Shown here: piece after piece, positions 23,756-34,421 of the stretch
How the letters are laid out: each line of letters opens with the position of its first letter
Numbering within the stretch: the first letter of the stretch is position 1
Assembly (NCBI GenBank): GCA_030770425.1
Contig: JASJFT010000040.1
Coordinates: forward strand, 231,251 to 295,250
Direction: 5' to 3'
DNA length: 64,000 bases
Source of the DNA: Darksidea phi
Lineage: Eukaryota; Ascomycota; Dothideomycetes; Pleosporales; Lentitheciaceae
Notes under the pieces: generated by a model
Seen by the model: only the letters and a program-made list of their open reading frames with translations
Databases searched by the model: none
What the model was told of the DNA's origin: nothing
Program-made: the position numbers and the translations under genes

Positions 23756-26700
23756 ATGGAGGTCAATTACTTCGTCTGCACCCTTGGACAGGCCGCGATG
23801 TTACAGAACGGACTCAAGCCATACCGGACAATTAGCGAATTCCTGTCTCATCAGTCGAAGCACTGCGAGTCAAAACCGGCCGTGGGTTTCGCAATACCTC
23901 GATTTGAGCGCGACTGGGGTTACGAAGTCTTCAGCTTTCAAGATATCGACCAAGGGACACAAGTCTCCGCTCAGCGTCTGTTGAAGGCTTTCGGGCTTAC
24001 AGGCGAAGCTCCCCAAACAGTAGCGTTATTATCTCATAGCTCTCCTGAATTTCTCTTCACCTGGCTCGGCTTGATGCGCCTTGGACATTCGGTTCTTCTA
24101 ATTGCGCCACAATGCCAGCCGGCTGCTATCCTCCACCTGTGCAACTCCTGTAAGGTTTCATTGATTCTTCACGACACTTCTCATTCTCCTCGGGCCAAAG
24201 AAACTTTGACGTTACAAGATGAACAAGGTGATTCAAACCTTGTTGGAGGGCTTATTCCACCCCAAGGGGTTGAGGATATATCGCAAACACTCGATACTGT
24301 TCTACCGCCCCTTCAAACAGATGAAGCAGGCATAGCTTACCTTCACCACACGTCCGGGACATCCACAGGCCTGCCAAAGCCGATTCCGCAGAGTCACCGA
24401 GCAGCGATCGGCGTTCTGCCACATCTACCGGAGAAAACATCCAAAGTTACCTTTACAACGACGCCGCTCTACCACGGAGGCATCGCAGATGCCTTTCGAG
24501 CTTGGGCAAGCGATTCCATGATATGGCTGTTCCCCGGAAAAGATGTCCCTATCACAGCTCGGAACATCTGTAAGTGCCTTGAGGTTGCTAAGTCGCAGTC
24601 GTCGATTGGATGGCGCCCCGAAGTAAAATACTTCTCTTCAGTTCCATACGTTCTTCAAATGATGGAAGCGGATGCTGAAGGGCTTGAAGCATTGAAGAGC
24701 ATGGACATTGTGGGTGTTGGAGGAGCCGCGCTACCAGCTGAAGTCGGCAATCGTTTGGTGAAGCATGACGTGAACCTCATATCACGATTTGGAAGTGCAG
24801 AGTGCGGATTCCTACTATCATCTTATCGAGACTTCGCTAGGGACAAGGAGTGGCAGTATCTGCGAAATGGCAGTCCTGCGAGGCTTCTTAACTTTGTACA
24901 TCGGGACGGCGGCTTGTCAGAGCTTGTAGTAAATCCGGGATGGCCGCATATTGTAAGGATGCTACTACATTCTATTGTGGTCTTTTCTCTACTAATAGTT
25001 GATAGGCGAAAACGAACCGTGAGAACGGCTCCTTTGCAACGGCTGACTTGTTTGCAAAACACTCGAGCATTGACCGCGCCTGGTTATATCATTCCCGGGC
25101 CGACTCTCGGCTCACACTGATAACCGGCAAGAAGTTCGATCCCGCTCCGCTTGAAGCTGCAATTGCGACATCAAGACTCTTAGATGATGTCATAATATTC
25201 GGAAACGGGAGACCGTATCCAGGAGCACTTCTTCTACGGTCCGCAAAGTCGAGCGAGATCTCGAACGAGGAACTCCTAGGGGCGATCTGGCCCTCGATAG
25301 AGAAGCTGAACAAGGAGAGCCAGGACCATGCTCGGATACCGCAGCACATGCTCATCGCAGTGCCTCATCAGACTGAGGTGCTAGAGAAAAGTAGCAAGGG
25401 CACGGTTATTCGAAAAGCAGCAGAGGCGAGGTTTGCCGAATATATAAACGGCGCCTATGATCTAGGCAACGATGACCCTGAAGAGGGCGTTGATGATGCG
25501 AATATGTCTCAGCATCTTATTAGCCTCATTCGATCGATTGTGCCGAATACTGCCCCGCTCACCGAAGACACGGACCTGTTTTCATACGGAGTTGATTCTA
25601 TAGCTTGCATGCAGCTGAGGAATAGGCTACAGCGGTTGACTTCGAAATGCAATCAGGAACTTCCGGTAAATGTGGTAGAAGATTGTGGCACTATTCGCCG
25701 CCTGCGCGATCACATCGTTCGAAGGCGCCACGGGGAGGTAGACGCCGATGTCGAAGACCAAGAGCAGTTGATGCGGAATCTTGTGCAGGCATACAGCTCT
25801 TTCGGCGAGCAATGCTTCACATCCGAACAATCGAAAGAAGAGCTTCTAACTAACGGTAAGTCGAGCGAGGTTGTGGTACTCACTGGCGCCACAGGTGCGC
25901 TAGGTGCACATATTCTGGATTTGCTGCGGAAGAGTGACACGGTCTCCGCCATTTATTGCCTCGTGCGAGGAGCAGACGAAACCGTGGCAATGGGACGTGT
26001 CAGCAAATCTCTGGAACAACGGGGACTTCCAGGTCTTTCGTCACAAGACAATAGGAACAACAAGATCAAAGTCATAAAAGCCCAACTTGGCGAACCACGC
26101 CTAGGTATTCCAGGCACTGTGTACGATTACTTGGCTGCGAAAGCCAACCTTGTCCTTCACATCGCATGGACCGTTAACTTCAGGCTCAAACTGAGGGGCT
26201 TCGAGATAGACAACATCGCAGGGGTGAAGAATCTTATCGACCTTGCGCTCGCAGCTCCACGAGCCTGTCCGCCACAGTTTGCGTACTGCTCTTCGACGGC
26301 GGCGATCATGAACGGAGAGCTCAACGAATTTGGACGCCTTCCCGAAGCTCTACTACAGGATCCCGCATCCGCATCGCCCCTCGGTTATTCGCGCTCAAAA
26401 TGGGTCGCAGAGCAGATCTGTGCGCAAGCACATCTCCAAACCCCGCTGCGAGGAAGAATCGCAGTTGTCCGAGTCGGACAACTATCCGGTGATTCAAACA
26501 CGGGTATCTGGAATACGAAGGAGGCCTGGCCAATGATGTTGAGTACAGCGAGACTGGTCGGCTGCCTCCCCCACCTAGGTGACGAACCCTTAGATTGGCT
26601 CCCCATCGACATTGCGGCGAGATGTGTCCTTGAAGCTGCCCGTGCTCAGCCCCTCCGCGAAGAGCAAGTCCCAGTCTACCACGTGCTGAACCCGCATCAA

Positions 26701-27000
26701 CAGCCGACGTGGCACGACATGCTGCAGTGTGTAAGGAAAAGAGAAACGCTTGATATTGTAAATCCGGCGGAATGGGTCCGCCGTCTCGAGCATTCCGGTA
26801 ATATTGAGCATTCAGCTATGAAACTGCTTGGCCTATGGAAAGATTCCTACAGTGGTGATGGCGCTCAGGGACAGCGGGTTCGACCTCGCTTTTCCGTTGC
26901 AGAGACCAAGCAACGAGTACTAGCTTTGAAGCATGTCGGGCCCCTCGATGAAGCATACATAGGGAAGGTCTGGGACTGGGTGCAGGCGAACGTTTGCTGA
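23756..27000 (+). CDS. NRPS-like carboxylate reductase, A-T-R architecture
   Basis: Two exons, 23756-24952 and 25006-27000, with a 53-nt intron, give 1063 residues. The adenylation domain has the A3 core HHTSGTSTGLPKP (about 197-209), FGSAECG near 345, the A7/A8 region NRENGSFATADLF rebuilt exactly across the intron, and the A10 lysine in TVIRKA near 532. The carrier domain has DLFSYGVDSIACMQL with S597 as the phosphopantetheine site. The terminal reductase has TGATGALGAH near 692 and Y860-K864 in GYSRSKW. There is no condensation domain. Such enzymes activate a carboxylic acid with ATP, load it on the carrier and release an aldehyde or alcohol with NADPH. Fungal relatives include aryl-acid reductases and amino-acid reductases; I cannot tell the substrate. 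No transcription factor or transporter is adjacent. Confidence 0.92.
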
Positions 27001-27536
27001 TCGAGCTCAGCTCGTTCATCGGAAGCGGAGGGAGCGTAGGTAAGCACCTACCAGAGGTGGCTCATAGTGCACTACGCCACATCGGAGGCTCATATCTAGC
27101 TACATTAGAGTACAACTTCCGATTGAGCATACCAGCTTGACCCATGCTTTGACTCAAAGCTATTTCTAGTCTTTCATGCATGCACTATGCAATACTAAAA
27201 GAAACAGCCTGAATAACCAAAAACTATCGATGAAAGAAGACTAGGTGGGAGGGAGGTGGCAGCTTACGCGGCAGCTTTTGGAGGTCTTTGACTTCGACGC
27301 TGCGACTCAATTCTATAGCGGGACAGTTCTGATGAGCCTTATCTATCGAAGCTGTCAGGCCTGGTGTTGGGTTACGGCTACATGTGTTCCGTTTCGAACA
27401 CTTGAGACATGTCGTACCCGAACATGGGGGGCCGATCAGAGACGCTCACGAAACGCCGCTGATTGGTCAACTTCCGGGTACTATTTCCGATGACGAGCAT
27501 GGCACCCTTCATATCCGACACGCAACTTTCAGCTCC

Positions 27537-27642
27537 GATTATTTCCTAGGAATGGAGAAATGAGCGGCCGGCCCGCAAGGTTCCCCGCGGATTATTTCCT
27601 AGGAATAGAGAAATGAGCGGCCTGTCCGCAAGGTTCCCCGCC
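27537..27642. repeat. Two tandem 53-bp copies upstream of the GH79 gene
   Basis: Copies at 27537-27589 and 27590-27642 differ at 4 of 53 positions. Each contains TTTCCTAGGAAT, an imperfect palindrome around CCTAGG, and a GCGG...CCCGC-type GC-rich part. They end about 190 bp upstream of the GH79 start, a likely place for transcription factor sites. Confidence 0.85.
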
Positions 27643-27752
27643 GATGCCCTTGCAGTTGCGCTAGCCGCTTTGGGTACAGTGAAAGTAGTGAAGTGGACGC
27701 TCTTGCCGCTCTTGCCAATCTAGCAGATGCCGAATCCTGGACGCATAGTGGC

Positions 27753-27759
27753 TATATAA
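27753..27759 (+). promoter_or_regulatory. TATA box of the GH79 gene
   Basis: TATATAA lies 77 bases before the ATG at 27830 in an otherwise GC-balanced promoter, and the start codon context is CACCATGG. Confidence 0.55.
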
Positions 27760-27829
27760 GGTCGACGTTTGCTCGAGTGAAAAGACAGCTTTCCGAGGCC
27801 GCTTCCCCACATTCCACAAGCCGTCCACC

Positions 27830-29574
27830 ATGGTATCCCTGCAATCCCTATTTCTCACCTTTGCTGTGTCCCTTATCCCTTCATGGCCAGCAACAGCTCT
27901 CGCTCAAACCACTCTGACCCCCGTCAACGACCCTGTCGAAGGATCACCAGCGGGATTTAACCCCGTTACTATTCCTGGTCTGTCAACTGCGGGAGAGCCG
28001 GTGCTGGAGAGCTTTGTTAGTTTCTCGATTGAGACGGCCTTCTTTCCCGATTTCGCCGGGAACAACAGTGTCCCGAACACCTTTTCGCAAAACTTGCTGG
28101 AGGGTATCAAGGAGTTTCAAGGGAGTCTGCCGAATGTAAGAGTTGGTGGAAATACACAGTAAGCGTCCACATCTTCTACATGATACCAATGCTGATCGAC
28201 CCCAAGAGACATTGCACTGTTCAACTCGACTCTAAAATCGGCTACAAGAGCCATATACTCCGCTATTTCGAGTGACTGGCCGAGCACACTCTCTATCGGT
28301 CCGTCGTTCTTCGAATCGTACCAGACGTGGCCTGGTGTCAAGTTCATCCACGGTTTCAATCTTGCCAAAAATGACACTGTGTCGGTCAAAACCTTGATCG
28401 ACTCTGTAGCCCCTGCCTGTAAAGCGCTCTCCCACGGCAACTTTCTATACTGGGAGATGGGTAATGAGCCGGATCTTTACAAAAAATGGCCGCAGGAAGG
28501 CAGACGTCCGGCGACCTGGACCGACGCGGATTACGTGAAGGAGTGGAACGACAAAGTAGGAAGCATCAAGGATGCACTGAGAAGTAAGTGCGGTGAGGCG
28601 TGGACGAGCAAGGAGGTCTTTAAGTGGATTGCTCCGAGCTTTGCGGGGACGGAGAATGGCCTAAACCTTATCAAGAGCTGGAACGCTGGACTGGACAGAA
28701 GTGATGTTGTTGCGAAGTTTTCGACCCACAAGTATGATCCCCTTCTTGACCTTGCATGGGGCACGAGACACTTACAAAAAGTAGTTACATCGGTGGCGCA
28801 ACACAGCCTGGTGTCACTTTAGCAGGCACACTCTTGAATCATACCAAGACTGTCGCTAGTATCGGAATTCACAATGCTGAACAACAATCCCTCGCAGCCG
28901 CCGGCATGAAGCACGATTACATACTCGGCGAAGCGAACTCTCTTTACAATCAAGGCGCACCTGGCCTCTCCAACTCCTTCGGCGCCGCTCTTTGGGGCGT
29001 GGACTTCAACTTGATGGCTGCTGCAACCAACATCAAACAGGTCTTTATGCATCAAGGTACCGACTATCGTTACGCAAGTTGGCAGCCAATCTCAACGAAT
29101 AAGACTTCCGTGGGCACAAAGTCACCTTACTACGGGAACATCGCCGTAGCCGCTGCCCTCGGCAACCTTGCAAAGTCCTCCGTCCGTGTCGCCAACATTC
29201 CACTTAACAAATCCACGGAAGCCGCCTACGCCATCTACTCGAACTCAACACTCTCCCGCCTCATGATTATCAACATGAATGAGTATAACTATACCGTGCC
29301 TGAACCTTCTTCGCGACCAGGTTTGTCCTTCAACTTCACGGTTCCAGCATCGTGTAAGGGCGTGGGACTTGTGCAGAGGCTGATAGCAAATGGCTCGGAT
29401 GCGGTGTCCGGCATCAGTTTCAACGGTATGAGCTGGAACTATGAGCTAGATGGGGGGAAGGGAAAGCTGCTGGGGAATATGACGAGGGACGAGGTTGTGT
29501 GGGTCGCGTCGAATGGGGATGTGAGTGTGCATGTGCCCGATAGCAGTGCGGCTTTGGTGCAGTTGACGTGCTAA
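27830..29574 (+). CDS. GH79 beta-glucuronidase-like secreted glycosidase
   Basis: Three exons (27830-28158, 28207-28731, 28785-29574) join to 547 residues, the usual size of fungal GH79 enzymes. A signal peptide of about 25 residues (MVSLQSLFLTFAVSLIP...) is followed by the family landmarks: VRVGGNTQ, the acid/base glutamate E197 in MGNEPDLY, FSTHNYIGGATQPG across the second intron, and the nucleophile E334 in ILGEANSLYNQGAPG. A C-terminal beta-domain ends with VHVPDSSAALVQLTC. Many NxS/T sites fit secretion. The reaction by family is hydrolysis of glucuronic acid or 4-O-methylglucuronic acid from glycans such as arabinogalactan proteins; exact linkage is unknown. The promoter has a duplicated 53-bp element, which suggests tight control, though this is inference. 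Confidence 0.93.
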
Positions 29575-29823
29575 TTTAAGGCGTTCGACTATGGAACAAG
29601 CGAGGGAATGCAATCGAGCTTGGCTGACTTCGATATATATCACTAACGTGAAACGTCAGAGGGAACGATGACGGAAGATATCAGGACGCAACCATCGCAA
29701 AATGCACGGTAGCGTCTTTCTCAGCCCTAGAGCTCCTCTATCTAGCAACTAGATCGTGCTGTGGCCTACATAAAGGTCATACACATTACCTTGCATGATT
29801 GCAGCCAGCTTTTCTGCTCGCTA

Positions 29824-30585
29824 TTACCTATCTCCCGGAACCAACTCTCGTTTCTCGTTGCCATCAACCTTCTTATTTCTGCCTTGCCCCTCCAATCTAA
29901 CACCATCTCCATCAGTCAAGCCTCCCAAGTGCGAATGCAAATGCTCTCTTCTTCCCACGCGCCTACTGGCATACCACACCGCCGCAACCGCAGCTATCAA
30001 ACTCGGCACTCCAATGCCGATCCCTACGCCTAGCGCAATATCATCACTCTTTTTCGACTCCCCTCTCCCCTCAGACCCCACGTCACCTTCTGTAGCGTTG
30101 TCGGTCGGAATTGGCACCGCAGCGGTGGTCGTCTCTGTCGCATTGATGTTATCACCGTCACCTGCCGCCATTTGCCGATTGCAGTCATACACCGCGTCAC
30201 ACGTAACGTCGTTATACCAATGATACAAATCCTTTACGTGGTATTTCCAGCAGTTGAAGGAGCCCCAACCGTTCGTTCCTGTACCGGCAAAGTCGCCCTC
30301 ATTAGTTGTAGCAGAGAGGTTTGCGGAGAAGACCGCACCGTCGGGGAAGGTGGCGAAAAGCGGATCCGATGCATTGCGTATCCAGATGGCTGTTGTGTTC
30401 CGCGCAGTGGGAACTACTGTGAGGGTTTTGGGTTCATTGTTAAGCGTCTCAGAATAGTATGCCATGTGAGATAGGCGGATGAAGGAGGAGGATGTGCAGT
30501 CGGAAAGGATGACGTGTTCGTAAGGCACGGTGAGTACGCATTCAAAAAAACCCCCTAAGATACCGAATAGATAAAGGGGCCGCAT
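29824..30585 (-). CDS. Secreted-domain single-pass membrane protein, unknown
   Basis: 253 residues from the ATG at 30585 (MRPLYLFGILGGFF), which gives a clean signal peptide; another in-frame ATG at 30639 would add 18 polar residues before it and spoil the signal, so I prefer the inner one. The outer part has conserved-looking Cys and Trp residues (SDCTSSSF, GWGSFNCWKYHVKDLYHW, DVTCDAVYDCNRQ) and several N-glycosylation sites. A Thr/Ser/Gly-rich stalk leads to one TM helix (IALGVGIGIGVPSLIAAVAA) and a basic, polar cytoplasmic tail. The layout resembles fungal wall-sensor-like or adhesion-like proteins, without the repeat or WSC domain of known sensors. Function is unknown. It ends 249 bases from the convergent GH79 gene. 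Confidence 0.7.
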   Translation of the reverse strand: MRPLYLFGILGGFFECVLTVPYEHVILSDCTSSSFIRLSHMAYYSETLNNEPKTLTVVPTARNTTAIWIRNASDPLFATFPDGAVFSANLSATTNEGDFAGTGTNGWGSFNCWKYHVKDLYHWYNDVTCDAVYDCNRQMAAGDGDNINATETTTAAVPIPTDNATEGDVGSEGRGESKKSDDIALGVGIGIGVPSLIAAVAAVWYASRRVGRREHLHSHLGGLTDGDGVRLEGQGRNKKVDGNEKRELVPGDR

Positions 30586-32213
30586 TTTCGAATACGTATA
30601 TAGGCGGACGGCGGAATGGATAGGCGCGCTCCTCCCCATAGCTGTTCAGCCTTGTCTTATAACATTCGCCAATATGCGACAATTCGGCCCCAACGCCTGT
30701 TTGCCTCCTGAGATGCCTTTCCCAAGATGGAAGGGAGGACTGACGCCAATTCTGAGAATTTTGGTCTTCCGTGGAGAGATGTCGTCATACTTCGGCTGTA
30801 TGCTGTATGCATGGTTACGACGTTCGCTTAAGATCCCCCCCAATGATGTAGTTGCTCGGCTTTAGCCATGCATACGAGTGCGGGGATCAGTGAGGCTAGG
30901 AGATGCAACATGAGATATAGCACCGTTATACAGTCACTGGATACTGCTTATAGTACCATCGGTTGTCAACAATCTCGCTATGCACTTTCTTTCTTTCTTC
31001 GTCGCCTCGGCTAGATATGTGCCTCTGTAGAGGCTGCCCGCGCCACCTCGCTCGAATATTCTAAATGAACTATAACTACAATCAGTACACGTGTGGCAAT
31101 AGGACCGAGGAAGCCCGTATATGGCTATGGCCTTATCTAAAGCCGCTGCAATTTGTCTCATAAAAGGCTAAGAGCCGCTGGTTCATTTGGATATTTAGAA
31201 AAATGGAGGTAGCCAAAGCCAAAATCAACCTGTCAACATGAGCACTCCAGTTAGCATACATTCTCGAACTATCCTGGGCCGCCGTCCGAAACCTCGACCA
31301 ACCTAATATGTCTCAGCTACTTCTAGCTCTAAACATCAGACAGCACGCATTCTTTCTCCTTGCCGATCGGTGCCCACATTTGATGGTTTTGCAATTTTCT
31401 ATTGGTCGATCTAGATTATTTGGTATACTAGCGAAGAAAGGCTAGACTATAAAAATCAGTAGAAAAACGGTATCTAGATAGTTTAGGTCGACTCTTGTGT
31501 TTTCTCGGCCACTAGGCTGCATCCCTAATTGGGGACTGAATATACAGAACGATATACTCTTGAATGATGTCTCTTTCTTGCATAGCATTAATGATGTGAC
31601 TAAGTCCAGCTCAAGGACAGCAACATTAGGATGCGCGAAAATCTAGGGTCACCGCATTAGGGAACAATGTGGTTGTCTGTGCAACATTGTTTGGACGGAA
31701 ATGGTATTGAAACCACTTCAGACAAAAGCGTCCATAAAGTTTCTAGAATAGCTAATGGTGGCGACATCTCTGCGGAATGGCTGGGAAGCAAAGTCGACCT
31801 CTCGGTATTGAAAACCAGGTGGTAGATAAAATCCTTGATGTTTTATTGGGTCATTAGGGCCATCTTGGGAGGCCCGAACGATAGAACGGCACAATGGAAG
31901 CAGTAAATGAACTGAAAATCGTTCGATCTACGGTTCTTCGAAGACAAGGCTCAAATGATAATTTTCATATCGATGGGAGGATTGACAGAGCCAATTAGCT
32001 CCTAGCATTAACTTGGTTAGTGCGAGGCGCCACAGCAGTCTATCTTGTAATGGCGCACTTGCGGTCTAGGCTAGCGTATTTTCTGTGATAAAGCCTCGCA
32101 GCGCACTGAATTGCATTTGTGGGGATGCTCGCAAAGCCACGATTGCAGATGCAGAGGTAGCGTTTCACCGCTATTTCTTTTAGGGTATGAGTGTCTTGCG
32201 AACCCTAAGCTGA

Positions 32214-32305
32214 ATCGGTCGCTGCATCCTGAGCTGATTCATGGGTTGCATCGCGGGCTGCATCGTAAGCTGACCGGTGAGCTGCATCGTTAGCTTGAGC
32301 TGAGC
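32214..32305. repeat. Degenerate GCTGCATCGNNAGCTGA-type short repeats
   Basis: The words GCTGCATC, GCATCG and GAGCTGA recur four to five times at 16-20 base spacing on the plus strand, ending with a GAGCTGAGCTGAGC run. Spacing is irregular, so it is a decayed tandem array at best. Confidence 0.5.
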
Positions 32306-32339
32306 TGAGCGCCTAGCTGAACATCGGCGAGGCCGTATG

Positions 32340-32369
32340 CCGTAAAAGCTTAGTACCCAGCTTTTACGG
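32340..32369. other. Perfect 11-bp hairpin
   Basis: CCGTAAAAGCT at 32340-32350 pairs with AGCTTTTACGG at 32359-32369 over an 8-base loop. It lacks a T-run and lies about 490 bp upstream of the oxidase start, so it could be a protein site or a tiny inverted-repeat relic. Confidence 0.6.
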
Positions 32370-32729
32370 TGTGTCCTTGTGAACGAGTGGGCTGACGGAA
32401 GGCAAGCGGGTATCCCCATCGCTGCAGCTCATCACGATTCACTTGCACATTAGCAATCTCACATTTGGCGCTTCGGGCCGGACCGAGGAAGAGCTGCAAC
32501 CGCTACTTAGCTTTTCTTGGCCTCAACGGGCGTTCATGCAGCTTTTGCTAGTCCATGCTCGAAAGTGCCACAAGAAAACCATGCAACGTTCATGACAGAT
32601 GTGGCAAGTGGGAAGCAGACTTGGGTTTCGTGAAAGTGTGTCTGCCTAGCGTACGACGCTCGTGAGAGCGAGCTGAGACTCAAGACCACGCGTCCAACCG
32701 TATCCCTACAAAGCTTATACTCGATCGCA

Positions 32730-32738
32730 TATATAAAT
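32730..32738 (+). promoter_or_regulatory. TATA box of the BBE-type oxidase gene
   Basis: TATATAAAT is 124 bases before the ATG at 32862. Confidence 0.45.
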
Positions 32739-32861
32739 GGACAATAATCCAATCGCTAGGGAACATCAATCAACTGCTTTTTCAACGTCGTTGGCAATCC
32801 GAAGCTAACATCTTGTTCATAATCGTTCGCAATCCGAAGAGAAACAGCGAATTCATACACT

Positions 32862-34421
32862 ATGAGTTCCGTTGCAGGATTTCAAGGCAACCGGTTCACG
32901 CCTGGAACAGCCGGCTATGCACGCGCGAACAACTTGTACGCTTCGTCCACTTATGGAAAGGAGCACAGCATGAACCCAGGAGAAATTTTGCAGCCCACGA
33001 GTGTGGAAGATATCCAGAACGTTGTGAGAACTGCCAATAAAGCTGGTAAGCGGATCGCTATCAGAACTGGAGGCCACCAGTACAGTGGTGCATGCTCAAC
33101 TGGCCCCGATGGCATCCAGTTGGACCTGAAACCTACCTTCCGGCGCCCGAAGCTTGATCTGCAACTGATTCGCGATACTGTCAACGACAAAGCCTACATC
33201 AGATCAAGTGTTAGCTGGACCTTGTCCGAGTTCTACGACTTCCTTCTGGACAACGGAGTCTTTGTGCCAACAGGACAGTGTGCCACGGTTGGCCTTGGAG
33301 GACATGTCCAGACAGGCGGTTATGGAATGCTTGCTCGATCCTTTGGCCTCCTTGGGGATTACATTGTCGAACTTGACATCGTGGACCATTGTGGCGAAGT
33401 GGTCAAGGTCACCAAAGCGACACATCCGGACTTGTTCTATGGCTTTCTCGGTGGCAGCCCTGGCAACATGGGAGTTTTGACGCATTTCACGGTCGAAGTC
33501 CAAGAGGATCGAAAATACGAAGGATCTAAGGGACTCTGGATTGCTTTCCGTTACAAGCAGGACACGTTGAAAACCCTTCTTGATCTTCTCGCAGAGAAGG
33601 GAGAAGATCCCAACTTCGAGCGCAACTACGATGTTACCGTCAACACCGTTAACAGGGAGATGAACCTGATGGACCTTTTTCCCGGCTCAGAAAGCGAACT
33701 GAAGAAAAGATTGCCAGACGAAATCTATGACGGCGACAAGCACGTGACTGATCTGCTCAAGTTCAAGTATGCACTCATCGTTGTATACGCCCAATGGGTC
33801 AATTTCGGGAACAGCGACTACTCATCTGATCTGTTCGATCGAATTCAGAGTGCTGGTAAGCCTCTCATTACCAAACCCAGCCCTGAAGGAAGTCCAATGT
33901 CGAAAATCGCATCCATGTGGCTCGTCAAAGGTGATCGGGAGTTCCCTTACCCATACGTCAAGCGCACCAACACGACTAAGTCAACCACGCTTTCCAAAGA
34001 CGGTTGGTCCGATTGGTTCTCTGGACGCATCGATGAAGCTGTAAACACCGAGGACATATGGGTGTCCTCCCAGCTACAGGTCATGGGCGGAACAAACTCA
34101 ATGTTTTGGAAGAATGCCAACAACGGCACGGCTTACAGCTGGAGGGATTCCACCGTGACCGGCACTTGGGATGCCTTCTATGAGAAAGACCAGAGCGCAG
34201 CAGATGCATGGCAGCATGGAAACGATGCGGGGTCTCTTATTCACTTTAGCAAGGATGACCGCCGCCTACTGTGGGGATCTTATGGTGACTGGAACATGAA
34301 GGATGTTTGGCAGCATTATTACGAGCCTGAAACATATCAGAAGCTGCAGAAGATCAGGAAGCGAGCTGATCCAAAAGGCACATTCACTGCCAATCCATTC
34401 TGTGTGGAAGCAGCGGAATAA
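32862..34421 (+). CDS. BBE-type FAD-linked oxidase, bicovalent flavin
   Basis: Intronless, 519 residues. The FAD-binding PCMH fold starts with LQPTSVEDIQNVV and holds both flavin attachment residues: H72 in RTGGHQYSG and C140 in GQCATVGLGGHVQTGGYG. FLGGSPGNMGVLTHF follows, and the berberine-bridge C-terminal motif is near the end (WGSYGDWNMKDVWQHYY, then KRADPKGTFTANPFC). No signal peptide is present, unlike many secreted BBE oxidases, so it may be intracellular. Bicovalent BBE enzymes oxidise sugars, alcohols or secondary metabolites with oxygen as acceptor; the substrate cannot be read from sequence. It is 5.9 kb downstream of the NRPS-like reductase, with two unrelated genes between. Absence of introns contrasts with neighbours but is common in this family. 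Confidence 0.9.
   Translation: MSSVAGFQGNRFTPGTAGYARANNLYASSTYGKEHSMNPGEILQPTSVEDIQNVVRTANKAGKRIAIRTGGHQYSGACSTGPDGIQLDLKPTFRRPKLDLQLIRDTVNDKAYIRSSVSWTLSEFYDFLLDNGVFVPTGQCATVGLGGHVQTGGYGMLARSFGLLGDYIVELDIVDHCGEVVKVTKATHPDLFYGFLGGSPGNMGVLTHFTVEVQEDRKYEGSKGLWIAFRYKQDTLKTLLDLLAEKGEDPNFERNYDVTVNTVNREMNLMDLFPGSESELKKRLPDEIYDGDKHVTDLLKFKYALIVVYAQWVNFGNSDYSSDLFDRIQSAGKPLITKPSPEGSPMSKIASMWLVKGDREFPYPYVKRTNTTKSTTLSKDGWSDWFSGRIDEAVNTEDIWVSSQLQVMGGTNSMFWKNANNGTAYSWRDSTVTGTWDAFYEKDQSAADAWQHGNDAGSLIHFSKDDRRLLWGSYGDWNMKDVWQHYYEPETYQKLQKIRKRADPKGTFTANPFCVEAAE

Larger units (their letters stand above)
27001..27829. promoter_or_regulatory. GH79 gene upstream region
   Basis: 830 bases between the NRPS-like gene and the GH79 gene. 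It contains a 53-bp tandem duplication and a TATA box (annotated separately). A plus frame at 27245-27493 lacks family features. Confidence 0.5.
30586..32861. other. Intergenic, no gene seen
   Basis: 2.3 kb between the membrane protein gene and the BBE-type oxidase, divergent. AT-rich patches, a short degenerate repeat (32214-32305) and a hairpin (32340-32369) are present; all frames are short and featureless. Confidence 0.5.

Noticed and set aside
23756..34421. One secondary-metabolite gene cluster
   Set aside because: Genes are 0.8-3 kb apart and include a GH79 enzyme and a membrane protein unrelated to biosynthesis; no regulator or dedicated transporter is adjacent.
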